From Chloroflexota bacterium (lineage in GTDB: Bacteria; Chloroflexota; Dehalococcoidia; Bin125): 51,180 nucleotides of DNA. The position numbers and the translations under genes were made by a program. The notes beneath the pieces are model-generated. The model did not search any database, was not told where the DNA came from, and saw nothing but the letters and a program-made list of their open reading frames with translations. Of this stretch, positions 40,873 to 49,900 are shown one piece after another (position 1 is the stretch's first letter; each line of letters starts with the position of its first letter). The stretch covers positions 1-51,180 of the forward strand of contig VXQT01000004.1 in the NCBI GenBank assembly GCA_009838915.1, in the 5' to 3' direction.

Positions 40873-42375
40873 CTAGTCGCGGCGCGGAGCGAGAACCCGC
40901 GCCAGCATCAGACCGCTGAGCAGCACCAGCGCGCCGGCGATGCCGATCAGCGGATACTCCCAGGGGAACGGCTCCGCGACCTCGAAGACCGGACGCTGGC
41001 GGCGTTGATCCTGCCGCCGTTCGATCTCGGCGACACGCTCGGCGATCTCATCCTCCGAACGGGACACCTCAACCTGCTCGGGCAGAGCGTCCTGCGTGTC
41101 CGAGCCTTCGGCGGACTGCTGCGCGGCCTGACGATCGCCGTCCTCCCGCGCCTGCGCGGCTCCCGCCTCGGCCTGCGATTCCGAGTCGCCCTCGCCTGGC
41201 GAATCATCCGCGTCGGCCACCTCCGGTCCGCCGATCACGTCATCCTCGATTCGCGTCGAGCGATCCTCCTCCTGCTCACGCGGCGGCAGACCAACCGAAG
41301 CGCGCCAGGCGTTGTCGAGCCCTTCCCGGTCAAGTCCATAGACCGAGGTCAACGCATCGTTGACCGACTGGCCCTCCTTGAACGCCTGGAAGAGGTCGTT
41401 CATGCGCTCGGTGCCGTACTCGGTGAGCAGGAAGAGCACGACCGCTGCCGACTGTCCGTAGAAGATGTCGACAAAACCGGGACGGTTGGATGGCGACTCC
41501 ATGCTGCGCAGCGACAGCACGAGATCGTTGTTAATCGCGTACTGCAGCGCGCCGCCGCGCCGATCCAGCCAGTCGCCCTCGGCGATCGTGGCCATGCCCT
41601 CGTCGAGCCAGGCCGGCAGGTCGCCGTACGGTCCTTCACCGGCCAGCTTGGTCAACACGTGGGTCAGTTCGTGCCGCACGACCCAGCGCGACGGCGTGTA
41701 AATGTGGACGAGGTCGGCGAGCACGCGCGTGCCGCCGGTAATCACGGATTCCTCGAAGCTCTCCGATTCGATCCGCTCGACCTGACGGGCGTCGTCGGAG
41801 TTGGCCCAGACGTAGACCTTCATCGGGATCAGTTCGTCCAGGCCCAGGAACGGCGCGATCTCTTCAAGCGCTTCAAGCCCTTCCCGCAACATTTGCTCGG
41901 CTACGCCGCGGTCCTGGTAATAGGCAACTTCCAGCACGCCCTCGTGGAGTGACTCCCACTCGAAACGTGGATCCTCGTAGCGCCAGATCTGCGAATCAGT
42001 TTCGTACGTGTCGCCCGACTCGTATTTGAACTCCCAACGCCACTCAAAGTCCGCGCCGGCAGGAATCCAGATCATCGGCTCTCGAGTCGGAAACTCCGCC
42101 GTCACGCGGGTCACGTCGCCGGACTGAATTTCGGCCGGCTCGCGCGTGATCGCGCCCTCCGGCAGCACGGCGTAGAGGAAGGTCGCCGACTCAATCTCCT
42201 CGGCGTTCTGGACCAGCGCGGTGACGGTGACGGAATCGGGCCAGTTGTTTTCGAATCGCATCCCCTGGACGGTCGGCCGGTCCGCCGACTGCGCGCCGAC
42301 CACGGCGGTCAGCGCCAGGCCTGCGATGACGACCGCCGCAGCGACAAGTCCCCGCGCCCGACCCGGAACGCTCAC
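40873..42375 (-). CDS. Exported membrane-anchored zinc peptidase-like protein (peptidase MA-like)
   Basis: 500 aa. Signal peptide at 1-29 (LVAAAVVIAGLALTAVVGAQS), a beta domain (about 35-135), then the gluzincin motif HELTH (VVRHELTHVL) with the downstream Glu in LPAWLDEGMA. A long acidic, Gln-rich, probably disordered segment (about 370-460) precedes a C-terminal TM helix (about 470-492) ending APRRD. It is a membrane-tethered protease domain outside the cell; its target is unknown. The GTG start overlaps the prfB stop (GTGA), so it is translated with prfB. Confidence 0.8.
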   Translation of the reverse strand: MSVPGRARGLVAAAVVIAGLALTAVVGAQSADRPTVQGMRFENNWPDSVTVTALVQNAEEIESATFLYAVLPEGAITREPAEIQSGDVTRVTAEFPTREPMIWIPAGADFEWRWEFKYESGDTYETDSQIWRYEDPRFEWESLHEGVLEVAYYQDRGVAEQMLREGLEALEEIAPFLGLDELIPMKVYVWANSDDARQVERIESESFEESVITGGTRVLADLVHIYTPSRWVVRHELTHVLTKLAGEGPYGDLPAWLDEGMATIAEGDWLDRRGGALQYAINNDLVLSLRSMESPSNRPGFVDIFYGQSAAVVLFLLTEYGTERMNDLFQAFKEGQSVNDALTSVYGLDREGLDNAWRASVGLPPREQEEDRSTRIEDDVIGGPEVADADDSPGEGDSESQAEAGAAQAREDGDRQAAQQSAEGSDTQDALPEQVEVSRSEDEIAERVAEIERRQDQRRQRPVFEVAEPFPWEYPLIGIAGALVLLSGLMLARVLAPRRD

Positions 42376-43509
42376 GCGACCGCCTCCACCCGTCTGGACT
42401 CTCGACCGATCTGGTGCTTGAGCGACGCTCTCAGGAAGTCGCCAATCTCACCGTCCAGCACCGCGTCGGTATCCGACGTCTCGTAACTGGTCCGCAGGTC
42501 CTTGACCATTCGGTAGGGCTGCAACACGTAAGAGCGGATCTGGTTGCCCCAGCCCGCTTCGATGTGCTCACCGCGGATTGCCAGCCGCTCTTCTTCACGC
42601 TTCTGTTCCTCGAGCATAAGCAGCCGCGCTTCGAGCACCCGCATCGCCGACTCGCGGTTGCGGCGCAACGAGCGTTCGTTCTGGCAGCTCACCACGAAAC
42701 CCGTCGGCAGGTGTGTGATTCGCACGGCGGTTGAGTTCTTTTGCACGTTCTGTCCGCCGTTACCCGAGGCGCGGTAGACGTCGATCTTCAGCTCGTCCTC
42801 ATCGATCGACACCTCGGCTGCATCCTCGGTTTCCGGCATGATTTCCACGCGGGCGAAGGAGGTGTGCCGCGCGTGATTCTGATCGAACGGCGAGATACGC
42901 ACCAGTCGGTGCACGCCGTGCTCGGACCGCAACCAACCGTAGGCGCCGCCGCCGTCCGCCTCGCCGCGCACTTCCAGCGTCGCCGACTTCAGTCCCGCTT
43001 CGTCGCCCTGGACGATGTCGACCAGGTCGACGCCGAAGCCGGACCGCTCCGCCCAGCGCTGATACATCCGCAGCAACATCTCGGTCCAGTCCTGGGAATC
43101 GACACCGCCGGATCCAGCGAAGATCGAGATCACCGCCGAACGCGAGTCGTACGGGCCCGAGAAGGCCAACTCGAACGAGCGCCGCTCAATCTCTTCGCCG
43201 ATCGCCTGCGCCTCGGTCGCCAGGTCTTCGGCCAGCTCGTCGTCGTCGGCGAGCTCCAGCAACTCCACTGCGTCAACCAGCCGCGCCTCCAGGCCGCGCC
43301 AGACTTCCACCGTGCGCTGCCGCAAGGCGAGCCGCTTCATGGTTGAACGCGCCCGGTCGGCGTCATCCCAGAATCCCAGCGCCGTGGACTCGGTCTGCAA
43401 CCGGCCCACCTCGGCCTCTACGCCGGTCAGGTCAAAGACGCTCCAGGATGTCGTTCAGCCGACTCTGCAGACCGTCCAGTGTCTCGCGCAACTCGCCAAC
43501 ATCAGCCAC
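42372..43509 (-). CDS. prfB: Peptide chain release factor 2, made by +1 programmed frameshift
   Basis: 378 aa when two frames are joined. Codons 1-25 run from a GTG at 43509 (ADVGELRETLDGLQ) to CTT at 43437-43435; TGA follows and the +1 frame continues DLTGVEAEVGRLQ to the stop at 42372. Joined, it has the helical N-domain, the SPF anticodon-like motif (RISPFDQNHA) that reads UGA and UAA, and the catalytic GGQ (ASGNGGQNVQKN). GGGAG lies 10 bases before the GTG. Reading only from the internal GTG at 43409 would drop the N-terminus. Confidence 0.93.
43431..43446 (-). promoter_or_regulatory. RF2 autoregulatory +1 frameshift site
   Basis: On the minus strand CTGGAG-CGT-CTT-TGA-C: an SD-like GGAG three bases before the slippery CTT, then the UGA that RF2 itself reads. 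This is the classical arrangement in which low RF2 increases the shift and restores synthesis. Confidence 0.9.
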
Positions 43510-43549
43510 AGCGCGTCTCCCGTTTCCGAGTCCTGTGATTTCCAGCGTA

Positions 43550-44416
43550 CTACCGATTGGGCACGATCAGGCCGCCTTCGGTGCGCCGCATCCCCTCCGG
43601 CGTTGCCCCTGATTCACGCGCGCGTCCGGCCGCGGCAGCGACCGGATCGAGCGGTCGTGGCCCGGAATGCTCGTGGACGGGCTGCGGCGGCCGCCAGGGC
43701 GTGGCCGATCCCGGCTGCGGGGTCAATGGATTGAGCTGCGCGTGCTCCGGCCGTGTCTGCCAGAGCGCAATGAACTCGACCATCGACAGCGGCTCAACCA
43801 GCCCGGCGGCGAACAGTCGATCGTCGATGAACAGCGCCGGCAGCGCGTCCACACCGGAACGCGCGCCGATCTCGGCAAACTCCTCTATGGCAAAGACATC
43901 GGTCTGCAGCTTCGGCGAGAGCAGCGTCGCCGCGCATGCCGCCAACGCCGCCTGTCCCGAGTTCGGGTCCATCACCGAGCCGAACAGGCGCAGACGCGTC
44001 GGGCGGCGCAGCTTGCCCAGCGCGCGCTTCATCTGCGCCGATGGTTTGGCCTGTCTCGTCGAGGCGAGCACCATTGCGCGGATCATCGCGACCAGCAGGT
44101 TGCCGTTGGGCGCGCCATAGAAGCGCAACGGACGGTTCAGTTCGCCCCGGATCAGCACGCAGGGGACGTCGACGATGTCGCGGCGCTTGACCTGCTCAGG
44201 AGCATCCTCGTGCTCGTAGATCGTCAACGAGATGTGGTCCGACAGCGAGGCGATTTCCTCGTAGAGTTCTTTCGCCGCTTCACAGGTTGGCCTGTCGGGC
44301 CGCCCGGGGACCATGACCCGGCGCGGGCTCTGATGGAAGTACTCCAGCTTGAGCGGGCCTTCGATCGCCTCGAACTGCTGTCGAATCTGCGCCCGCTCCG
44401 CACCTGCCAGCGCCAT
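43550..44416 (-). CDS. Thioredoxin/glutaredoxin-fold protein with degenerate active sites
   Basis: 288 aa. Residues about 15-115 and 130-225 look like two thioredoxin folds in tandem, like protein disulfide oxidoreductases or the AhpF N-terminus: CEAAKELYEEIASLSDHISLTIYEHED, DVPCVLIRG, then a second LALPALFIDDRLFAAGLVEP-type pattern. The CxxC of fold 1 is CEAA and fold 2 (MDPNSGQAALAAC) lacks it, so classical dithiol exchange is unlikely. The last 60 residues are Pro-rich. It follows a thioredoxin-like lipoprotein gene on the same strand. Confidence 0.6.
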   Translation of the reverse strand: MALAGAERAQIRQQFEAIEGPLKLEYFHQSPRRVMVPGRPDRPTCEAAKELYEEIASLSDHISLTIYEHEDAPEQVKRRDIVDVPCVLIRGELNRPLRFYGAPNGNLLVAMIRAMVLASTRQAKPSAQMKRALGKLRRPTRLRLFGSVMDPNSGQAALAACAATLLSPKLQTDVFAIEEFAEIGARSGVDALPALFIDDRLFAAGLVEPLSMVEFIALWQTRPEHAQLNPLTPQPGSATPWRPPQPVHEHSGPRPLDPVAAAAGRARESGATPEGMRRTEGGLIVPNR

Positions 44417-44461
44417 GCCGATCCTCGCTCTCCCCCTCTAGCGTAGCTGCCGCACATGTGC

Positions 44462-45487
44462 CTAAGGACCGGACTCCTGCACGACCCATTCCACCGCCGA
44501 GCGCAGTTCCGCTTCGGTGACCGCGCCCTCGAACGCGTAACGAATGACGCCGTCGGCGTCGATTACGAACACCCACGGTTCGGACGGCAGACGCCATGCG
44601 ACGAACGCCTCCGACTCCACCAACAGCGCTGGATTGTCGGGATTCTCGAACACTTCCACGTGAATCCCGCTGATCGACTGCGCAAACTCGCGCCAGACCG
44701 ACTTGACCGCCTCCAGGACCGGCGCGCAGGTTCGAGAGTGACAGAACGCCGGCGTAGCGAACGCCAGCAACAGCGGACGTCCTTGCTCCAGCGCCTCCGC
44801 GATCGAGACTGCATACAGTCCCGGCTCCGGATCCGGGTCCGAAGTCAACGCCGCTAGCGACTCAACCTGCGACCTCGTACGTGAATCGACGGAGATCGCC
44901 GGCTCGCCCGCGGGCGGCGCCGACGGTCGTTCCCGAACCGAGAATCGGATTCGTGCCTCCTCCTCGGCGTCGTCCGAGCTCATCTCCAGGAGCATGCCCC
45001 AGAGGCCGGCGGCGTCGAGCTGCATCGGCGCGACATAGACGCCGCGGCCGACCGGCAGCGCCCGGTCCGACACGCTGGAGTTGGCGTGCGCGTGCGCCGC
45101 GATCCCCACGCTCCGGTCGTAGGGGATGAACCTCGCATATTGCACCGAGCGCGGGCGCTCCCGATCCGCGTCCAGGGCGAAGAGCGACACCCGAATCGTG
45201 GGCGCCGGTTCGTTCGCCTGCAAACCGTCCAGGCTGAAGGCGATCCGCTTGACGCCAACGGCCAGATCGCGCGTCGCCAGAACCGGCAGCCAGCGGACGT
45301 CGCCGCCCGCTTCGACGACATCCCAGTCCGAGCTGCCGTCGGTTCCGGGATACTGCGCTGACTGCTGCGAGCTGCCTTCGCCGGCGCAGGCTGTGGCCAG
45401 CAGCACGACTGCGAGCGCGAGCCACCCAGCGCAGAGCAGGGTCCTTCCTCGAGCGAACATAAGGGAGAGTCGAGCAGCGATTGACAT
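44462..45487 (-). CDS. Thioredoxin-like lipoprotein
   Basis: 341 aa from ATG 45487; an ATG nine codons later is an alternative. Signal with lipobox-like LLATAC, so the Cys is probably lipidated and the protein membrane-bound outside the cell. Residues about 60-215 form an unassigned beta-rich domain. The C-terminal thioredoxin domain (about 245-341) has LLAFATPAFCHSRTCAPVLEAV, with two Cys spaced C-x4-C, a family variant rather than CxxC. VFVIDADGVIRYAFEG is typical of redoxin strands. It could reduce or assemble exported proteins. Confidence 0.65.
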   Translation of the reverse strand: MSIAARLSLMFARGRTLLCAGWLALAVVLLATACAGEGSSQQSAQYPGTDGSSDWDVVEAGGDVRWLPVLATRDLAVGVKRIAFSLDGLQANEPAPTIRVSLFALDADRERPRSVQYARFIPYDRSVGIAAHAHANSSVSDRALPVGRGVYVAPMQLDAAGLWGMLLEMSSDDAEEEARIRFSVRERPSAPPAGEPAISVDSRTRSQVESLAALTSDPDPEPGLYAVSIAEALEQGRPLLLAFATPAFCHSRTCAPVLEAVKSVWREFAQSISGIHVEVFENPDNPALLVESEAFVAWRLPSEPWVFVIDADGVIRYAFEGAVTEAELRSAVEWVVQESGP

Positions 45488-45560
45488 TCCGCGCGCAAAG
45501 CGCTTCAATATACAATGCAACTGCATAGGCGCCTGATCAAAAGTCTGGAGGCCGCGAGCC
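45488..45560. promoter_or_regulatory. Divergent intergenic region with AT-rich core
   Basis: The 73 bases between the lipoprotein and the small-protein gene contain the most AT-rich patch nearby (TTCAATATACAATGC, 45504-45518). TACAAT (45511) is a good -10 for the plus strand, but the nearest TTGACA (45481) is 24 bases away, too far. GGAGG precedes the plus-strand ATG. Probably a shared promoter region. Confidence 0.35.
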
Positions 45561-45782
45561 ATGGCCTACTCCACTACCAACCGACGCCAGGAGACATACT
45601 TCCTCCATGCGCGGGACATCGAGTTGCGCAATCATCATGCGCAGCGCATCTACTTCTTCGCCAAGTCGGAGAAGCCGGGTGCAATCGACGAGATTCCCGA
45701 TGGCTATGAGGTCGTCGAGAACTCGCGGACCGGGTTGCCCGTTCTGCGCAAGATCAAGGCACACGCCGACGCCGCCGGTTAG
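45561..45782 (+). CDS. Small conserved-looking protein of unknown function
   Basis: 73 aa, basic and soluble: RRQETYFLHARDIELRNHHAQRIYFFAKSEKPGAIDEIPDGYEVVENSRTGLPVLRK. GGAGG lies 11 bases before the ATG and codon usage fits the neighbours, so it is likely real. The IPDGYEVVENSRTGLPVLRK ending occurs in small proteins near other high-GC genes, but no function is recognised. Confidence 0.6.
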   Translation: MAYSTTNRRQETYFLHARDIELRNHHAQRIYFFAKSEKPGAIDEIPDGYEVVENSRTGLPVLRKIKAHADAAG

Positions 45783-45888
45783 GCGTTCACGGCCGCTCCT
45801 GGCGGGCGCAACTCTCCACCGTGTATCCACTCTGTTCACCGCGTTTCTACAACGGGGCGCGCGCCTCGAGCCAACCTTTGACGCTCCG

Positions 45889-46698
45889 TTAACCTCCCAC
45901 TTGCTCCAGGCGCACGATTGCGGATCGGTGCACATTCGCATTCGCTGCAGCCAACACCTGGGATCCCGACTCGATGGTCAACGCGGATCCTCCCCAATCG
46001 GTCATCTGACCGCCCGCTCCCCGAACGATCGGGGCCAGCGCAAGGTAGTCCCAACTCTTCAGCGAGGCCTCGCACACAATATCCACATACCCCGACGCCA
46101 ACAGGCCATAGGCATAGCAGTCCGCGCCGTATCGAACTCGATCCAGCGAACCTGCAAGTCGCGCCCAGGCCGCTGACTCTTGTCGATCGAACATCTCCGG
46201 CGTGGTAGCGAAGCCCACGCAGTCGGCGAGCGTCACCGTTGACGAGGTGTGGACAACGTGTGAGTTGTGTGTAGTTCGCGCCATTACTTGAGGGACATCA
46301 ACCCCCGACCAGCGCTCCCGCAATATCGGTTGGTCAAGTACGCCCAGCAGCGGCGCGCCGTTCTGCAGCAGTGCAATCAGTGTCCCGAACGTGGGTAGTC
46401 CCGCAACGAAGGCGCCGGTTCCGTCGATCGGATCGACGACCCAGACCCACTCCGCATCGGCTTGCTCGACGCCGAATTCCTCGCCAATCACGCCGTGCCG
46501 TGGGTAGCGGTCGGCAATCCGCTCGCGGATCGCGCGCTCGGCGCCGCGGTCGGCCTGCGTCACCGGTGATCCGTCCTGCTTGCGTTCGACCGTGGAGTCA
46601 CGACGGAACCAGGGGCGGATCGCGTCGCCCGAAGCGTCGGCCAACTCCTCCGCGAACTGCAGGTACATCTCGGCCACGAGTTCGCGAGGATCGGGCAT
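45889..46698 (-). CDS. Inositol-phosphatase superfamily protein (histidinol-phosphatase HisN-like)
   Basis: 269 aa. Metal-binding motifs of the lithium-sensitive phosphatases: GEEFG (Glu), [22 protein letters not shown] (Asp-Pro-Ile-Asp-Gly-Thr) and [17 protein letters not shown]. The GAF..G.P.FGTLIAL variant is common in HisN-type histidinol phosphatases. Its position next to myo-inositol-phosphate synthase also makes inositol-1-phosphate dephosphorylation possible. It is divergent from ino1 with a 196-base gap. Confidence 0.85.
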   Translation of the reverse strand: MPDPRELVAEMYLQFAEELADASGDAIRPWFRRDSTVERKQDGSPVTQADRGAERAIRERIADRYPRHGVIGEEFGVEQADAEWVWVVDPIDGTGAFVAGLPTFGTLIALLQNGAPLLGVLDQPILRERWSGVDVPQVMARTTHNSHVVHTSSTVTLADCVGFATTPEMFDRQESAAWARLAGSLDRVRYGADCYAYGLLASGYVDIVCEASLKSWDYLALAPIVRGAGGQMTDWGGSALTIESGSQVLAAANANVHRSAIVRLEQVGG

Positions 46699-46894
46699 GG
46701 AGCCAGATTACCCCCATCCGTCGCCCCAGCTCGCGCGTCGGTATGTTGCTGGCAACAGCGGGACCAGGGCCTTGCTGGTACATTGCAGTACTCGCAGGTG
46801 GCACATAAGTGTTCTGGCGCGGTCGCCACGACGCGAGCTTCCGATCCAGTTCGGCACGTCGTTGAGACCGCAGCCTGCGCGGAAGGAACAATCC

Positions 46895-48007
46895 ATGTCC
46901 AATGGCTCAAGTGACGCTGACGAGGGTGGCGCACCGACCGGCAAGATCAACGTAGCGATCATCGGCGTCGGCAACTGCGCATCCTCGCTCGTCCAGGGCG
47001 TCACCCACTACCAGAATGCCGAGGACGGCGACGAAATCCCCGGCATCATGCACGCCGTGCTCGGCGGCTACCGCATCTCCGACCTCAACTTCGTCGCCGC
47101 GTTCGACATCGATTCCCGCAAGGTCGGCCTCGACCTCTCCGAAGCCATCTTCACCGAGCCCAACAACACCGTGAAGTTCACCGACGTGCCCAACCTGGGC
47201 GTGCCGGTCGAACGCGGCATGACCCACGACGGCCTGGGCAAGTACCTGTCGGAAGTGATTGACAAAGCGCCCGGCTCCACCGTGGACGTGGCCCAGATAC
47301 TCAAGGACCGCGACGTCGACGTCGTGATCAACTACCTGCCGGTCGGCTCGGAGGAGGCGACCAAGTGGTACGTCGAGCAAGTGCTCGAAGCCGGTTGCGG
47401 ATTCGTCAACTGCATTCCCGTCTTCATCGCCCGCGAGGAGTACTGGGCCAACCGCTTCCGCCGCGCCGGCGCGCCAATCGTCGGCGACGACATCAAGTCC
47501 CAGGTCGGCGCGACGATCGTCCACCGCGTGCTCTCCCGCCTGTTCCGCGACCGCGGCGTGCAAATCGACCGGACCTACCAGCTCAACTTCGGCGGCAACA
47601 CCGACTTCTACAACATGCTCGAACGCGAGCGCCTCGAATCGAAGAAGATCAGCAAGACCAACGCCGTCACCTCGCAGATCGAGTACGAGATGCCCTCCGG
47701 CGACGTGCACGTCGGACCGTCCGACCACGTGCCCTGGCTCGAGGATCGCAAGTGGTGCCACATCCGCATCGAGGGCACGACCTTCGGCGACGTGCCGCTC
47801 AACCTCGAGCTCAAGCTCGAAGTCTGGGACTCGCCCAACTCAGCCGGCGTGGTGATCGACGCCGTGCGCTGCGCCAAGCTGGCGCTCGACCGCGGCCTGT
47901 CGGGGCCGCTGCTGGCGCCGTCGGCCTACTTCATGAAGTCGCCGCCCGAGCAGTGGACCGACGATGTCGCCCGCGACTCGGTCGAAGCCTTCGCCCGCGG
48001 CGAGTAA
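46895..48007 (+). CDS. ino1: Myo-inositol-1-phosphate synthase
   Basis: 370 aa, the size of actinobacterial/archaeal Ino1. NAD-binding [16 protein letters not shown], then [34 protein letters not shown], the active-site [16 protein letters not shown] and [12 protein letters not shown]. It makes inositol-1-phosphate from glucose-6-phosphate, the entry to phosphatidylinositol, glycolipid and inositol-solute synthesis. ATG at 46895 has GGAAGG nine bases upstream. Acyltransferases downstream suggest membrane lipids as the destination. Confidence 0.93.
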   Translation: MSNGSSDADEGGAPTGKINVAIIGVGNCASSLVQGVTHYQNAEDGDEIPGIMHAVLGGYRISDLNFVAAFDIDSRKVGLDLSEAIFTEPNNTVKFTDVPNLGVPVERGMTHDGLGKYLSEVIDKAPGSTVDVAQILKDRDVDVVINYLPVGSEEATKWYVEQVLEAGCGFVNCIPVFIAREEYWANRFRRAGAPIVGDDIKSQVGATIVHRVLSRLFRDRGVQIDRTYQLNFGGNTDFYNMLERERLESKKISKTNAVTSQIEYEMPSGDVHVGPSDHVPWLEDRKWCHIRIEGTTFGDVPLNLELKLEVWDSPNSAGVVIDAVRCAKLALDRGLSGPLLAPSAYFMKSPPEQWTDDVARDSVEAFARGE

Positions 48008-48035
48008 CCCGGGCGGGCGATTCATCCTCCTCATT

Positions 48036-48085
48036 TCCCTTCTCCCCCCGCGCAGCGGGGGGAGATGCCGAAGGCAGAGGGGGGC
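48036..48085 (+). repeat. Palindromic repeat between ino1 and an acyltransferase gene
   Basis: Full copy: hairpin 1 loop GCA, hairpin 2 TGCC-GAA-GGCA, then GAGGGGGG. It occupies most of the 99-base gap between the two same-strand genes, so it could attenuate readthrough or protect mRNA ends. Confidence 0.9.
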
Positions 48086-48106
48086 ACCGCGCCACTGCGA
48101 TGAGTC

Positions 48107-48955
48107 ATGCACCCCCTAACGATTGGCTACCAGACGCTCGGCCGCGTCGCTCGGATGTTGCCTCGCCCGGCGGCTTACTTGGCCGCCCGGCGGATGATGG
48201 ACGCGGTCTATCTCGGCTGGTCCCGAGGACGACGCGCCGCGTCCCGCAACGCCGCGATCCTGTCTCCACATGTGGATTGGCGCGGCAACGCCGACTCGCT
48301 CGCCCGAGCCCAGTTCCGGCGCTACGGAGAGTATCTGGTAGACGCCGTCCGCCTCGATGAACTGAGCCCGGCGGATTGCTTTGCCGCAGTCGGCGGCGAC
48401 GATCCGGCCTGGGCCGAGCACTGGCAGAAGCTCGAAGACTGGTACGGGCGCCGGCCGATCCTCTTCGCTGTCATTCACTTCGGCAACTGGGACATCCTGG
48501 GTGGCGCCTACACCCACCGCGTCGGTCCGTCGATGGTGCTGGTCGACGATCTTGGCCATCCCGCGCTGAACCGTGCCATCCAGGACCAACGCGCCAGACT
48601 GGGGATGACCCCGGCCGCCGGTCGGAGCGGACTGCGCCGGATCGTCGAACACCTCAACGCCAACGGAACCGCCGCCGTCCTCTTCGACCGACCGCCACGA
48701 CCGGGCGAGCGCACCACTGTGGAGACGCTCTTCGGTCGGGACATCCGATTGCCCGACGAGATTCAGCGTATCGCCGAGCGCACCGGCGCCAGGCTCATCC
48801 CCCTGGCCGCCGAACGCCTGGGACACGATCTTCGATTCCGGCCTCACATCGATCTGAACCACGACCCCCGCAACCCGCTCCTGTCTGCTTTCGAGCCCGC
48901 CCTCCGCTCAGCCCCCGACCAGTGGTACCAGTTCCGCGAGCTGACTCAGTCGTGA
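48107..48955 (+). CDS. Lipid acyltransferase of the LpxL/HtrB (PIM acyltransferase) family
   Basis: 282 aa. The catalytic HX4D is in AVIHFGNWDILGGAY (about 123-130). RGVSWGR-type N-terminus is replaced by LGWSRGRRAASRNAAIL; the GTAAVLFDRPPRPGERTTVETLFGRDIRLPDE stretch is the substrate-site region. Homologues acylate lipid A or phosphatidylinositol mannosides at the inner membrane. Placed 12 bases before a second member, and after ino1, it may acylate an inositol-containing glycolipid. Confidence 0.75.
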   Translation: MHPLTIGYQTLGRVARMLPRPAAYLAARRMMDAVYLGWSRGRRAASRNAAILSPHVDWRGNADSLARAQFRRYGEYLVDAVRLDELSPADCFAAVGGDDPAWAEHWQKLEDWYGRRPILFAVIHFGNWDILGGAYTHRVGPSMVLVDDLGHPALNRAIQDQRARLGMTPAAGRSGLRRIVEHLNANGTAAVLFDRPPRPGERTTVETLFGRDIRLPDEIQRIAERTGARLIPLAAERLGHDLRFRPHIDLNHDPRNPLLSAFEPALRSAPDQWYQFRELTQS

Positions 48956-48967
48956 GAACATGGACGT

Positions 48968-49900
48968 ATGCCCACTGCTGCTGCACTTGGCGTACTGGCG
49001 TCTCTCGCTCGCGTGCTGCCGCGTCGGCTGCTCTACGCCCTCGCCGAGACCGCGGCCGCGCTCGCGCTCCCCTTCTTCGAACGCCGACGGCTGCGCATCC
49101 GCAACAATCTGCAACGGATCCGGCCCGACGACTCCGCGCGCCAACTCAACCGCGCGGCCTCCGAGGTGTTTGCAGAGACTTCCCGCTACTACGCCGACCT
49201 CGCGATCCTGCCCACAATCACGCCGAGACAGGTCCTGGAACGACATCTCCACGTCAGCGGTCTCGATCATCTACTTGACGCGCACCGATCCGGACGTGGC
49301 GTCGTGCTGACCACCGCCCACATCTCCAATCCCGAGGTCGCAGTCAAGGCACTGGCAGCGCTCGACATTCCGGCCGTCGCGCTGGTCGAGCAGCTGAAGG
49401 ACCCGCGTCACCTGGATGCCGTCAACGCGGCCCGCGCTGCGGTCGGCGTCGAGTTCCTGACCGCCACGCAGACCGGTGTCGCGTCCGCATTGCGCACATT
49501 GCGATCGGGCGGAGTGGTCTGCATCCTCTGGGATCGGGATCGCCAGGGCGGCGGCGCTTGCGTGCCCTTCTTCGGCCGACAGGCGCGCTTTCCGGCCGGC
49601 GCGATTGACCTCGCCATCCGCGCCGACGCGGAAGTGCTGCCGCTCTACGCAGTCCGCAGACCAGGACCCGACCGCTTGCAGTTCGACGTAACCTTCATGC
49701 CCCCGCTCGAGCTGCTGCTCAAGGGCAATCGCGCCCTCGACACGCGCACCAACATCGCCGGACTCGCGCGACTCTTCGAGCCGATCATCGCCGAGCACGC
49801 GCACCTGTGGCGCGTCGCCGAGTCGCCCTGGGCGCCGTGCCGCGACACGCCCTGGGACGATCCACATCCCCGCGAACACCCGACGGAGGCACGTCCATGA
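48968..49900 (+). CDS. Lipid acyltransferase of the LpxL/HtrB family
   Basis: 310 aa. N-terminal hydrophobic anchor (ALGVLASLARVLPRRLLYALAETAAALALPFFERRR), then RNNLQRI typical of the family. The catalytic motif is HX4E in LTTAHISNPEVAVKA. CILWDRDRQGGGACVPFFGRQARFPAGAIDLAIRADAEVLPLYAVR is the conserved substrate region. The stop overlaps the PHP gene start (ATGA). With the preceding gene it may place two acyl chains on one lipid. Confidence 0.8.
   Translation: MPTAAALGVLASLARVLPRRLLYALAETAAALALPFFERRRLRIRNNLQRIRPDDSARQLNRAASEVFAETSRYYADLAILPTITPRQVLERHLHVSGLDHLLDAHRSGRGVVLTTAHISNPEVAVKALAALDIPAVALVEQLKDPRHLDAVNAARAAVGVEFLTATQTGVASALRTLRSGGVVCILWDRDRQGGGACVPFFGRQARFPAGAIDLAIRADAEVLPLYAVRRPGPDRLQFDVTFMPPLELLLKGNRALDTRTNIAGLARLFEPIIAEHAHLWRVAESPWAPCRDTPWDDPHPREHPTEARP

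Noticed and set aside
45481-45516. TTGACA-TACAAT as a promoter for the small protein gene
   Set aside because: The spacing is 24 bases, too long for a sigma-70 promoter, and TTGACA overlaps the start of the opposite gene.
69-48085. Repeat family as a CRISPR array
   Set aside because: Copies are kilobases apart, occur in both orientations and have no regular spacers or cas genes.
69-48085. Repeat family as insertion sequences with a transposase
   Set aside because: Copies are about 50 bp, no transposase gene is in the window and no target duplications could be made out by eye.
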